Shown piece by piece: positions 1-11,063 of a stretch of DNA of 64,000 nt. The stretch lies in the NCBI GenBank assembly GCA_021442155.1, contig CM038228.1, positions 86,382,114 through 86,446,113 on the forward strand, read 5' to 3'. The stretch's first letter is position 1. The number at the start of each line of letters is the position of its first letter. Both the position numbers and the translations under genes were made by a program. Source of the DNA: Cymbidium sinense. Taxonomy: Eukaryota; Streptophyta; Magnoliopsida; Asparagales; Orchidaceae. Under the pieces are notes generated by a model. That model saw nothing but the letters and a program-made list of their open reading frames with translations, had not been told where the DNA came from and did no database searches.

Positions 1-1312
1 AAAGCATGATTTCATATGGCAAGCAATATTTAGCATGCTTGGAAAGAAATAAAAGAATGTAAGCACATGATTTCATTCACCCCAATTAATTCCTAAGGAC
101 AATCATATTAAATAAGGCTATTTAAAATAAACTAAAATTCTTTAAAGATATTTTTAACTTTGAGTTTGATTTGATTTAGGAAATATGAGAGAGGTTTGTT
201 AATCCTAGCCCAATTCCACATGTGTGAATTAATTTGGTTTAATGAAGAATATTTAAGTTGATTTTATATTTTAATTAGGTTAAGGTATGAATTAAATGAA
301 TTAATTAACTCTTACGTATATCACCTTAAGTTAATTAACTATTTAATAATAAGCCAATATGATATGCAACCATAAGAAAAGTATATTTGCAATGCTCCTA
401 AAAAAATAAAAGGGGCCTAATGCAACTGGCTTTTGATTAATAGCTAATTAAGCTTAAGGGATCTCAATTAATTACTTTTATCATTTTCTCACACATTTAA
501 GCTAACCATAATTTCATTATTTCTCACCTTGGGTTATTAAATACACAAGGAGCTATCCAAGATAAATTAATGGTTGCTTAGGTGTGGATGAATTGATTTT
601 TAATTTTAATTTCATTAAACCTTTAATTAATTAATTAAACACTTTGGTTGTGTTTTAATTTGAATGATGAAATTGACTTAAGGAAAATAATCAAATGCAA
701 GGCCCCAATTCTAATTCCTAAATTATTTTTTAAAATTTAATTAGATTTGGATTTCCTTATTTTAAATATTAATCACTTAATTAATCAATTAATCATTCCA
801 TTAACTATTAATTAATTTAATTTTTAAAGACAAAGAAGACTTAGGAAATGGATTAGGAAAATTATCCCCAATCACATTCCTAAGTTATCTTACTGTTCAA
901 GAGAGGTAATTATGTTTAAATGATTAATCAAGTTATTGTTCATTCATTAATTATGATTAATTAGATTAAGAGAGTGTTTAGGGCTTAATCAAGTAATTTT
1001 CCTAATTAAGCAATCATTAAAATCCCAAAAAAATAAGGGAGACAGAGGACATCCCCCTAAGCATCCACATAAACTTTGAGATTAATCGAGTGCTTAATTA
1101 AGGTGTAATTAAGTTAATTAAATTTTTGATAAAACCTTAATTAAGCTAAAATCACTATTTAAAATCAATTAATTATAATTTTTCTAGATTCTACTCTAAA
1201 ATATCTTCAAAATGAGCCTAAGTTTGTATTTTTTAAATTTTTCTATAATTAGTTATGATTTTAGGAAGTTTCAGGATTGAAAACTAATTAATTAGCCCTA
1301 ATTAAAGCCTTA

Positions 1313-1460
1313 ATCCCGTCAGGCCATGTGGCGGCTGATGCGGTGCGCTTTCCACGTGGTGCGAAGAGATTGGTTATTTAAGTAGCCACATCCGCGTGCT
1401 GACTCAGATGATGGCGAACGTGCTTTCTCTATAGACCATCTGATCTAAGATCAGATGACC
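1313..1460 (-). promoter_or_regulatory. GC-rich LTR block with G-box motif
   Basis: A GC-rich patch inside very AT-rich LTR sequence. It contains CCACGTGG (G-box core CACGTG at 1353-1358) and a decayed partner CATGTG at 1325-1330. The same block is at 15500-15640 in the second LTR, and weaker forms are at about 39600-39760 and 51830-51905. A promoter or enhancer role is inferred from position and conservation; no transcription start can be fixed. Confidence 0.4.
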
Positions 1461-2689
1461 ACGATTTGATCCGCAATTTAGGAAAGGAATTGAAGGCTCT
1501 ACCGCGGGATTTGATCAGAGTCATTCATCCCAATCACGAGGAATGGACGGCTCATGATCTATCTCGTTCGTGAACGATGAAAGATGGATGTCATCTGTCT
1601 TCCCTCACTCAATTCGAGCTCACCCAAGCTTAGATTATCTCCAAATTCTTCCCACCCCTTCGGGGAAGGGATACACACACATCCAATGATCAATTTTTCA
1701 TGAAATTCAAATTTACTTCACAAAAGAATAACCCACTTTTTCATACAAGGCTCGGTTTGAGAAATTACCTCACCGGAGATAATATCTAGCAATGCAACAC
1801 TGGAGGTAGCTTCGCCTAGTTGAGGAGAGGCCCTGTTGAAGAGCTTTGAGCTTGATTTGGTGTGGAAGGCTCGATTGACTAATCCACACACACGAAGGCT
1901 TTGGCTCTGATCGAAGTCACACCTCTGGCAACTTGGGAGCTCGGGAATTTGTTCGGTTGTGTTTATCAAAGTGTGGCAATTATGTAGCTAAGAGAAATTT
2001 GGATTTGCTTTAGTGGAGAGAGAGTATTGATCGAGATTGCCCTCCCCTCTTTCAGCTTTGCACGAGAATAGGAAATCTGGATTTTGGAGCGCTCGGGAAT
2101 GCTTGGAATCACTATGTGGGATTTTGAAAATAGCTTCTCAAGGCTCACAATGCAAGTGTGTGCGAAATCGTGCTCGAAATAAGGGGGTATACCCCTCAAT
2201 TTTCCATCATGGACGGACGGCAGTGTGCGCATGATTATCACTGGCTCTCCGTCGTCCAGCCACCAAACTTATCTCCATCAAGTCAAGGTGGCACACCAGG
2301 GATGGGAGGAATGATGGGAGGCTGTCATGGATCCATTGTGCCAAGGTAGCAAGAGTTTGGATCCATTGGGTGCTCGCTTTGGGTTGGAGGTGAGTCAACT
2401 CACCTCCTAAAGGTCCTTGGTCGACCTAGGGTGGGTTAGGTGGGCTAGGTGGGTCATGGGAAGGCTCTTTTGAGTGAAAAGGGGCTGCCATGGGGATGGG
2501 AAAGTTGACTTGGCTTGGATCCATTATTTTAAGGTTTAAATCCCATGGTTTGATGGTTAATCCCCTTCATGGGGCCCACTTGGCTTTTGGGATGATTTGG
2601 GAATGAATTAGGACATGTTTGGGTCAGGTTTGACTAAGTCCTAGGGTCTCATAAGTTGTTTTGGAGTGATTTGGCTTCATTTGGTAAAA

Positions 2690-3560
2690 ATGGGTTCATT
2701 TGGGCTAGGTTGGGTTAGGTTGACCAATTGATCAAATTGGGTCAAACCAAGGCTTGGGTTTGGTTCATATGATGATTTGGGATGTTTTGGTTCAATTAAT
2801 TTCAATTTGTTTGGCCTAGATTTGGTTTTGACTCATTTGGATTCAAAAGGGTCAAATTGGTCAAGTTGACCAATTTGACCAAATTGGGCAGGGTTAGGTG
2901 TTGAGTCAAATTCAATTGGTTGATTGAAAATGATTGTAGGCTTCAGTTTAGTTTAATTTGGAATTAATTTGAATTTTGGTCAATTTGACCTTTTAGGTCA
3001 ATTTGGCTAGGATGGGTCAAGTTGACCAATTGGTCAACCTGGGCTCAATCATGGCTTTGATCAAGTTCAATAAGTGATTTTGAATAAACTTGAGCCATTG
3101 GTTGCAATCAATTTGGGTTAAATCATGATTTGACCCATTTTGGCTTTTTAGGCCAATTTCGATCAACTTGGGTCAAGTCGCCAATTAGGCTTGGTTTGGC
3201 CCAATTGATGGTTTGGCTGTGTTTAATCATTGATTATGAATGATTTTAGGTCAATGGTTTCAATCAATATGACATATGATGGATTTTGGCTAGTTTGGGT
3301 TTCGTTTGGGCTAAATGTTGACTTGGTCAAAGGCTAGGTTTGACTTTCTTTGACCCAATTCAAGATGGTTGATCACCCCATGATGATTGTTGACCATGAT
3401 TGAGGTTTAGATGGGATTAGCTCAATCCAAATTGGGTTGGATTAGAACTTGGCTCAAAAATGGTCTTTTAGGTCAGTTTAGCTCAAGTGAGCCTAAATGG
3501 GTCAGTTGGCTTGATCAAGGTTTGGTTCAAGTTTTGTTGAACTCACATATGAGCCAGGGA
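2690..3560. repeat. TTGACC/GGTCAA-rich tract of LTR L1a
   Basis: Degenerate short-word array in which GGTCAA and its complement TTGACC recur every few tens of bases, often as a near palindrome (GGTCAAnTTGACC). The tract is shared by every LTR copy in the window. TTGAC(C/T) is the core of the plant W-box bound by WRKY factors; any regulatory role is inference. Confidence 0.7.
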
Positions 3561-3749
3561 TTGAAATATAAATCCAATTATAACTGGTTTGGAGCCAAAT
3601 AGGTTTTGGTTCATATGACAATTTCAAGTCATAAGGGTTAACTTGGTTTGATTTTAGTTGCCTTGGATTTGGTTTGATAATAGTGGTTTATGTTTATATT
3701 TGGATTAATGATTGAAGGAATGATTGAATCGTAAAGAAATCCATGAGTT

Positions 3750-4330
3750 TTGAGTTGATTTAGATGTCATTTAGTCAAGTTCAAAAGTTCATCTAAAAGG
3801 GCTAAAATTGAGAATTTGGTTTGATTTGAGTTTGGTTTTGGTCATTTGAATTTATATTTCATTTATATTTATGAATATAAATAAAGATATAAATGGTTTA
3901 TGAGAAAATCACTTGAGTTTGGAGTGATTTGGAAGCAAATTTGATTAAGCTTAGGGATGTAGGCCAAAAGGGCTAACTTGGGTTTTGATTTAGTTTGATT
4001 TATTTTTGGGCATTGGAGGGTGGGTTTCATTTGTATTTATGTGTATAAATGAAGGAATGATTGATTTATAAAGGAATCAATCATGTTTGGGTTGATTTGG
4101 ACCAGGATTTGATTAGGCTTATGGAGGTGGGTCCATATGGCTTAAGAAGGGTCTTGATTTGGTTTGATTTGTTTTGATTTGATTTGAATGGTTTGAATTT
4201 AGATTTCATTTATTTTTGTGAATATAAATGAGGGAATGATTTATTTATAAAAAAAAATCAACCAATCTTGAGTTGGTTTGAAGGAGTTTTGGCTAAGCAT
4301 ATGAAGGTGGTTCATATGGCTTAGGAAATG
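3750..4330. repeat. 180-bp tandem repeat inside LTR L1a, about three units
   Basis: The self-complementary phrase TTTATATTTATGAATATAAA and its variants recur near 3850, 4028 and 4205, about 178 bp apart, each followed by a diverged copy of the same flank. The repeat is also present in the other LTRs with different copy numbers. Confidence 0.65.
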
Positions 4331-4792
4331 ATTTTGGAATTTGGACTTAATCATGGGTTTCAATCATTTAGAGTTTGGAAATGATTCATGATTTAGAATT
4401 TGAATTGAGAAAATCAATTAGATTGGGGTTAATTTGGATTTGGTTAAGGCTAAGCTATAAAATAAAATCAAAGGGCTTAGGAAGGAATTTAGAGTTTGAA
4501 TTTAGTGATGGAATTAAATCATTGGATAGTTGGATTTGATTTTAGAATTTAAATTTGAATTTGGATTTTGAAAGAAGAAAGCAAGGATTGGGTTTGGGCT
4601 ATAGGGTAGGCAAGCCTCCTAAATCCCTAAGGAACAACCTATTCCTATGGTTAACTCTTCTAAGTCTCTAGGGTTAGGTTAAGTGTTCACCTAATACTAG
4701 AAGTGTCTTAAGACTAAGAAACTCTTAATGTCTATAAGAGTCCTAGACCTATGATGAGAAAGTCGAGAGCTCAATCCAAAAGTAAGGTCAAC

Positions 4793-6011
4793 AATCATTT
4801 GGAGTGAATGAGTACAATTGGTTTGATTCAATTTGGGTTAGATTGGATTTAGCTCATATGATTCAATTTGGGTCAAATGGGTCATGTTGACCAATTAGAC
4901 CAAATTGTCCAAATTGACTTGAGCATGGGTTAGGTCTATGCTTAATTGATCATTGGTGATTGATTAGAATGGTTGATTTATATTAATTTGGATTATGGAA
5001 TGATTTGGTTCAGTTTGACCATTTAGGTCAAATTGGGCTAAGTTGGATAATTGGGTTAGGTTGACCAAATTAGGTTCAATTGAAGGTTGGATTATGTTTA
5101 ATATTGAATTGGTTATTAGTTAGAAGTACTGGTTTCAACCAACTTGATCCAAGATTTGATTTGGTTCAATTTGACCCATTAGGTCAATTTGGGTCAACTT
5201 GGGTTAAAGTGAAGCAATACGTAACCGGAACGAAGTTGATTAAAGTGGAGTGTTTAATAATGACCTACAATCATTATGAAGGGATTGGATGGCTTGGTTT
5301 GACCTAATGGTAGTTTAATTGGAGGTTGGTTCAATTACCCTTTTTTAGGTCATTTTGGGTCAAATGACTTGGTCAAGCCAACTTGGACCAATTGGGGTTA
5401 TGGATGGTTGTGGTGTGTTGAATAATAAATTTGAAGTTGATTGGTGGCTTTGATTGCAATTGATTTAGGCTTAATTAAGTTTTGGCTCATTTGAACCCTT
5501 TAGGTCAAATAGGTTAACTTCAGTTTATCCCTTTCCTTTGGTTCAATTGGCTTGATTGCAAGTGTTGGGCTAGCTTGAAATGATCTAATCAATAGTTGAA
5601 GTGATTGAGAAAATCAAATTGGACTTAATTCGCTTGAATTAAGTCATGGGATTATGGTGGAGTTAACTTGGGTTAAGATCCAAGTTAATTTTGCTTGGAG
5701 CTTGGATTGAAAAATTAAATTAAATTAAAATTAATTCAATAGATTTGAGGTTGGTTTATCTCTATTTACATGAGCTTAAGTTTGGATGAGTGAATAGGTA
5801 TAAGTTTTGGTTTAGGCCATAGGATAGATGAAACCTATTTTTCCTAAGGTGGAGTCTAAGCTTAGGGTTATGCCCTATAAGTCACTAAACTTAAATTTAG
5901 TGTTTTCTTCATCACTAGAAATGTCCTAACACGAAGGAAATCTAAGTGTCTAGAAGGTTCCTAGATCTAAGATGAAGTATATTAATCCTCACTCCAAAAG
6001 TGAGGTCAACA
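4793..6011 (-). mobile_element. Partial LTR copy L1b (first 1.2 kb of the LTR)
   Basis: A second LTR start, GGTCAACA, lies at 6004-6011. The text before it (about 5760-6003) aligns with 4580-4790 of the neighbouring copy, including the block around a recurring TCTAAG...CTAGAAnTGTC stretch. TTGACC-rich sequence follows inwards to about 4850. The piece abuts the start of L1a exactly at 4792/4793, so it is truncated there. No coding content. Confidence 0.7.
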
Positions 6012-6284
6012 TAGTTAAATAATAATTTTAAATAATTTGCTCTTTATTAATAGATGACAATCTTCACTCATTTTTTTCTTTAAAATAAAATTGTTGTCAT
6101 ATATTTATGATCAAATGTTGCACACTTTTGCAGATTTGTCTTACAAAGCTGCATTAAGAACCATTATCATAATTTTTTTACAATAGATATACACCCCTAG
6201 TTTATCATAGAGTGAGCAGCTTATAAAAAAATTCATATTGAAAATCTGGGTCATAATATAATAATGTCAAAGATAATGTCATTG

Positions 6285-7150
6285 AGTGAGCAGCTTATAA
6301 AAAGAGATGAGATGAAGCAATTGATTAGGAAGGAATGAAGTTCATCAAACATGTAATAATATGTTGGTACATGAAAATTATGGATTCTTTAATAAAAAGC
6401 CAAGGAAAACCATCAATGAAATGCATACTAGATTCATCAAGATAATTATTGGTTTATATTCTATAGGTAAAGAGTATTCTAACTTTTAAAAATATTAAAA
6501 GATTCATAGTATGCCAAAATGATTATAATAATAAAGGCAAAAGGTTTTCCAAATTAATCTTTTATTTATTTTTGGCTAGATATTGCTTAAGAGTGAATAA
6601 CATGTCAAAGAAATAAAAATGATTCATCAACGAGGAAAGAAGAATAAATTGTCCTAAAGTCATATGATATAAAAGAAAGGAAAAGTGTAAGGCATTGTAA
6701 CCTAGTGGTTGAGAGCTTTAATTTTTAACCAAGAGATATTGAGTTCAAGTCTTTGCACATGCATTTTGTATGTGAGTTTGTGATTAAATTTGCACAAATA
6801 TTCCTATAGAAAAAGGCGAAATCTCATGATGAGGATGAGATTGCCTTGATGACAAAAAAAGTTTAACTCTTTAAAGTAGAAAGTAAAGAAGTGATGATAG
6901 AAAAAAATAAGGATAAAAGTTAGAGTTTTATTAAAAAAGACTCTAAAAAAGTTATTTGTCTTAATAATAAAAAATTGTTCACAAAATATCGGATTGTCTC
7001 AATAATGATAGCAATAATAAATATGCAAAGAAGAATTATAAAAGGAATAAGAGGAGATTCAAGAAAACCTTAAAATTAAGTATGTTGTATCAATTTCAAA
7101 TTTGAATAATCTGCTAGCAAGCTTGAGTATGAAGTAAGCAACTTTTGCTT
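6285..7150 (+). pseudogene. Ty1/copia gag remnant (UBN2-like)
   Basis: Conceptual translation at 6421-6483 gives HTRF...GLYSIGKEYSN. This resembles the UBN2 gag segment of plant copia elements, in which a TRF motif is followed by a GLxxLGKEY motif. Frames break before and after. The downstream sequence (6900-7130) is lysine-, asparagine- and arginine-rich in translation, as expected around a gag nucleocapsid, but no zinc knuckle can be read. The integrase remnant at 8076-8660 on the same strand supports one decayed copia element. It is non-functional; the assignment rests on a short motif. Confidence 0.5.
6690..6860 (+). mobile_element. Possible tRNA-derived SINE
   Basis: An A-box-like stretch (TAACCTAGTGGTTGAGA, about 6697-6713) is followed about 28 bp later by a B-box-like GAGTTCAAGTC (6741-6751), the spacing of an RNA polymerase III internal promoter. 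The anticodon-arm region is degenerate, so this is not a working tRNA. An unrelated tail of about 100 bp follows (to about 6860). It sits inside the copia remnant and is missing from island X2. No target-site duplication was identified. Confidence 0.45.
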
Positions 7151-8075
7151 AATGGGATTGGATGACCCAAAAAAACTGGAAAGATAAAAAAATAAAAAAA
7201 AAATTTAAAAAAAAAAAGAAAATTGACCTACAAACCATCCAATTCTTTTAAATTTATAATGTAAACGTCCTCCTTATTTTTTTTTAAACTGCCGAATTCA
7301 TGTATTTGAATGTGAGACAATCAAATCATTTGAAATAGTACAAAAATAAATAATATGTGGTGGGCTTTGTTATGAATTTCATTATTTTGGTGATAAGTTG
7401 AAATTTTGAGGTAGGAGGATGTTTAATTTGTAAATATATAAGAATTAGGTGTTGTGTATGTAAAAAAAAAAAAAAGTTGATAATGAACTTGAATATAAAG
7501 TATTGATTTGGATGGTAAATAATAAACATGAGAGTAATACATCTTTAAATAAGAAATGCCAATGTTTAAAGAAATAAAATTTTGATTTAAATGATTGTTT
7601 TTCATCAACAAAGTATGTATATGCCTATGCCAACATAAAATATGATGAAATGGTGTCCCACTTCTCAAAAATGAAAATAAAAAATTCATTTCGCAAGAAA
7701 AAAAATAAGTTCGTAAAATATTAAGCATCTCGTACACTATACACATCATATATAAACAATAATACAAGTAATGTTTCACATCTACAGTTCTTGATTTGAT
7801 TTTTTTTATTTTATTTTAGATATGCATATGGTTATATGATTGGATATTAAATCAAGTTTGCAATGATGACTTAAAAAATAGGAAAAAAAAAAAACTCCTA
7901 GCGATGACATAATAAAAGTGATAATCAATATTAAAAGAATCATTAAAATACCTTTCTTTTCAATTGAAATAAAATTCTATATGTATAAATCAACTTTGTA
8001 ATAAAAGTTTTAAAATAATAATTTACCATCGTCATATTTTTTTTAAGCTAAGTGACAAGATACTTTTGAACATAT
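7151..8075. other. AT-rich stretch, nothing recognised
   Basis: Low-complexity AT-rich DNA with several poly-A and poly-T runs (for example near 7190-7220 and 7460-7475). Open frames on the minus strand (7326-7779) are rich in Phe, Tyr, Ile and Leu codons from AT bias and look like chance. It lies between copia gag-like and integrase-like remnants, so it may be eroded copia sequence. Confidence 0.4.
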
Positions 8076-8660
8076 TTGTATTTGTTGAAATATTTAAAAT
8101 TGAGTACGGATATTAACTATGAAAATAGTTCAATTAAATATTTAAAAACTTGTTTAAATGAATCGTGGTTAAGGCATAAAATACATTGTCATGAAAGCAT
8201 ACACTCATTCAAAAATATTTTAAAATTAAAATTTGTTAAAGGACTAACTAAATTAAAAAACATAAATGATCATATTTGTGATGATTACTTATTGGGCAAG
8301 CGAACTAAACGATTGTTTAAACCACTTAACATTTACTTATGTCGCTAGGTTTATTTGGGTGAAGTTTAATTTACATAAGAATGATCATTTTATAAGTTTA
8401 GAATGGTTGCTTTATGGATTCGAAAGATTATAGATTATTTGATTTTCACCATTCGTAGTGATCATCAAAGTGAATTTAAAAAGAAAAAACTTATAATTTT
8501 TTTTGGTAATAGAACTAAATTGGCTATAATATTTTCTCTTAAAACACCTCAATACAATAATATAGTTGAAAGAAAAACTAAAGACCTTGGTAAAGGCAAC
8601 CTATGTAATGTTAAAATTCAACCTACATTTAATACTACATGTAATCTATCATGTTAAAAT
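8076..8660 (+). pseudogene. Ty1/copia GAG-pre-integrase and integrase core remnant
   Basis: The first frame (8076-8348) reads WLRHKIHCHESIH, then KFVKGLTKLK and HICDDYLLGKRTK. This is the GAG-pre-integrase zinc region of copia elements, but the second cysteine of the CxxC pair is lost. The next frame (8403-8657) contains TIRSDHQSEF, which carries the second catalytic Asp of the integrase core, and KTPQYNNIVERKTKDL, which carries the catalytic Glu. Stops separate the two frames at about 8349-8402, and the sequence ends in a local duplication. It is clearly dead and was probably once part of the same element as the gag remnant upstream. Confidence 0.8.
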
Positions 8661-9170
8661 TCAACCTACATTTCATAAGAAAATTATGAATGTCTTTTAC
8701 ATATTTTTAGAACTACCAAACTTGATTATAATACTTAAGTAAAATCTTTTGTAACTCAACTCTTGATCTCTCTAAAGTTTGTAACTACCAAACTTGATTA
8801 TAAGTCCCTAAATCTTGATTTACAATGTATAAATTTTTTATATGATCAGCTGCCATTACTAAGTATGAATAAAAAAATAAATTTTGCATGAAATTTCATA
8901 TAATTATTGTGGGAAATTCATGCTTTAGACTACTATAACATTCTTAATAGCTATGAAAAATTAAACTAAGACTTTAAATAAATTTTTATAATTATTTTAC
9001 CTCTATCACATTAACGTTAATTTGTCGCCATAATATAAGAAAAAGATATTGATCTCATAAGCCTTAATATATATATTATAGGTGTCAAAATTGGCCAAAA
9101 TTGGCTCATTAGCAATTAAATAATGAAAACTTTTATACGATCACATATATTAATTTACTCAAAATTTTCT
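8661..9170. other. Eroded AT-rich sequence with short duplications
   Basis: No coding similarity seen. A 23-bp stretch at 8608-8630 recurs at 8651-8673, and a 20-bp stretch at 8711-8730 recurs at 8783-8802. The rest is featureless AT-rich sequence up to the point where similarity to island X2 resumes (about 9175). Confidence 0.4.
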
Positions 9171-9429
9171 TACAAATTAATTATTTGCAAACAACCATGG
9201 TGTTTATGATCAATTTCATTGCCTTTATTTTTCGACAACCTATGTTTTAAAAATAAAATTGGATTAGACTAGCTAGTCCAACCAAATCAGCCATGAGATT
9301 CTTTGATCGATTAGGCTTAAGTCCAAGAAAGCTTATGCATAGAACTGGAGCTGATCTGTTAAGCCGGGTTGATTTTTGAAAAACAAACTAATTTTAATAT
9401 TAATCAAAATTTTAAAGTTTTTTAATTTA

Positions 9430-10810
9430 AGGAGATAACTAGAAAAACATTGCCATTCTTGGGTTACAAGGTTCGATCAAAAAAGTGAAGGGTTGCATTA
9501 AGTAGCCTATAGTTAACATAAAACTTGTGTAGAAATCTTGACATTAATCCTTTAATACATTGTCTGAAGACTAGGATATTCCTTGGAAGCAAGGAGTTGT
9601 ATGACCTAAATACAATGAAGAGTGTGTATAGGCTGATGCACCAGCACCTGGGCGTAGTATTAAGTAAAAAAGAGTTCCAACATTATGAACAGATTCAAGC
9701 AAAGAAGATAATCAATGAAATTAGAATTCAAATAAAAATTTGTAATATATTTACTTTGACAAGTAAATTAATAGAATTAATAGATATTATGGTTCATAGA
9801 AAGATATATATCTTATGTATTCAAGAAAATAAATGGGTTAGGAAAAATGTCAAGGAGATTAATAATTTAGGTTATAAACTTTGATATTCATATAGGAGTC
9901 GTACTAGAAATAGTGTAGGTGTGACTATATATATGAGTTTAATGAATAATATTGAGAAAATTAATAAAAGTTTTTAAAAGCAATCATGATGGCTATGAAT
10001 TTAGAGTGACTACTGAAGAATGTAAAACTATATTTGATTTTACTTTGAATTATGATTTTGTAATTGTTAATATTTTATTTAAGAAAAAAATATATTATCA
10101 CTTAAAAGAATGAGCCTACTAAAATATAAATTGTGTATTTTATTCCAATAAATATCAATCGTTTAGATTGTAACAATTATAAGGATATTTTGGGTGAAAA
10201 TTGAAGTATCCAAGATCAACTACTAGTTTTAAATTTTAAGATGAAAGATTGACAGTTAAAAAAATGGAATAAGTCATTATCCTAGGATCAAATGAGGGTA
10301 CTTAAAGAAAACTAAAATTATTTTTAAGAGTAAACTATAAGATCTTAATATTTATGCTGTGCATTAAAAAGCTAATATTATGTGAGAATAATAGCAAGTG
10401 ATATTAAGTAAGTTGCAAAAAAAAAGTGTTTGGAGAATCAAACGGAAAACACCTTATTAAAAAAAATAGTTGATGGTGAAGTCAAAATGTGAGATAAAAG
10501 ATCAAAAATAAAATATTTCATTTTGAAAATTGATTTAAATATAAAAGGTCGAGGAATTAAGAAAGATATAGAGTGGCCTATGGAGATTCTAAATAAGTAA
10601 TATATGATGTGAAGACTTTTGTATTTAGGAATCCATATAATAGATTGAATCTAAAGAGGGTGAAATATGCATGTATAAGTTAGCCAAATGAGAAGAAAGG
10701 ATAAGTAAAGATTTAGTTCAAGTGAAATGCATTAAGGATCAAGATCAAAAATTATTTTTTTAGAATAAGATATTTAACATAGGTGGATGAGATATTTTGA
10801 CAAACTTTCA
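9430..10810 (+). pseudogene. LINE (L1-type) endonuclease remnant in X1
   Basis: The frame 9525-9884 ends with ILCIQENKWVRKNVKEINN and GYKL, the start of the endonuclease/exonuclease/phosphatase domain of plant LINEs (ILCxQExKW motif, with the catalytic Glu). After stops and a deletion of about 190 bp relative to X2 (near 9975), translation resumes as HDGYEFRVTTEECKTI and FVIVNILFKKK, a later part of the same domain. Sequence up to about 10810 aligns with X2 and includes a linker towards the reverse transcriptase (DQLLVLNFKMKD near 10220). No reverse transcriptase core is seen. It is a 5'-derived, inactive fragment. Confidence 0.75.
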
Positions 10811-10970
10811 GTGAAAGCTATGAGATATTCACAAATATAGCATTTCTTACTTTTGTAATGGTGTATTTCATTTTAATTGATAAATATTTTTAATGTAATA
10901 TTAAATATTTAGTTTTTAGTTATGTAAATATCTAAGTTTAAGTGTTTATTGTATTTAACTATATATATGG

Positions 10971-10972
<2 letters not shown>

Positions 10973-11061
<89 letters not shown>
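10973..11061. repeat. (TA)n microsatellite
   Basis: About 44 uninterrupted TA units. The tract lies where the 3' end of the LTR should meet island X1, so it hides the exact boundary. The solo LTR at 44121 shows about 25 bp more before its end. Confidence 0.95.

Positions 11062-11063
<2 letters not shown>

Larger units (their letters stand above)
1..4792 (-). mobile_element. Giant LTR copy L1a (Tat/Ogre-like family), cut by window edge
   Basis: The LTR start (TGTTGACC in element orientation) is the complement of GGTCAACA at 4785-4792. The copy runs leftwards out of the window. Order from the start: a block about an LTR-conserved text (CTATAGGGTAGGCAAG near 4600), a 180-bp tandem repeat (about 3750-4330), a TTGACC/GGTCAA-rich tract (about 2690-3560), a leader region, a GC-rich block (about 1313-1460) and an AT-rich tail. 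The same order is seen at 11062-18416, 36092-44121 and 48746-56182. No coding region is supported; ORFs of 60-90 codons here are chance. It most resembles the LTR start at 61799-64000 on the other strand. Confidence 0.85.
6012..10972. mobile_element. Composite island X1 between two LTR copies
   Basis: Not LTR sequence. The left edge (6012-6270) and right part (9175-10972) match island X2 (56183-58873) in the same orientation, while 6290-9170 is absent from X2. It contains a Ty1/copia gag remnant, a possible SINE, a copia integrase remnant and a LINE remnant, entered separately. It starts immediately after the exact LTR terminus at 6011. Confidence 0.7.

Noticed and set aside
6690..6765. Functional tRNA gene
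   Set aside because: Boxes A and B are recognisable, but the acceptor and anticodon stems do not pair.
7326..7779. Minus-strand ORFs rich in Tyr, Phe and Ile
   Set aside because: AT-biased chance frames in low-complexity DNA; no motif and no counterpart elsewhere.
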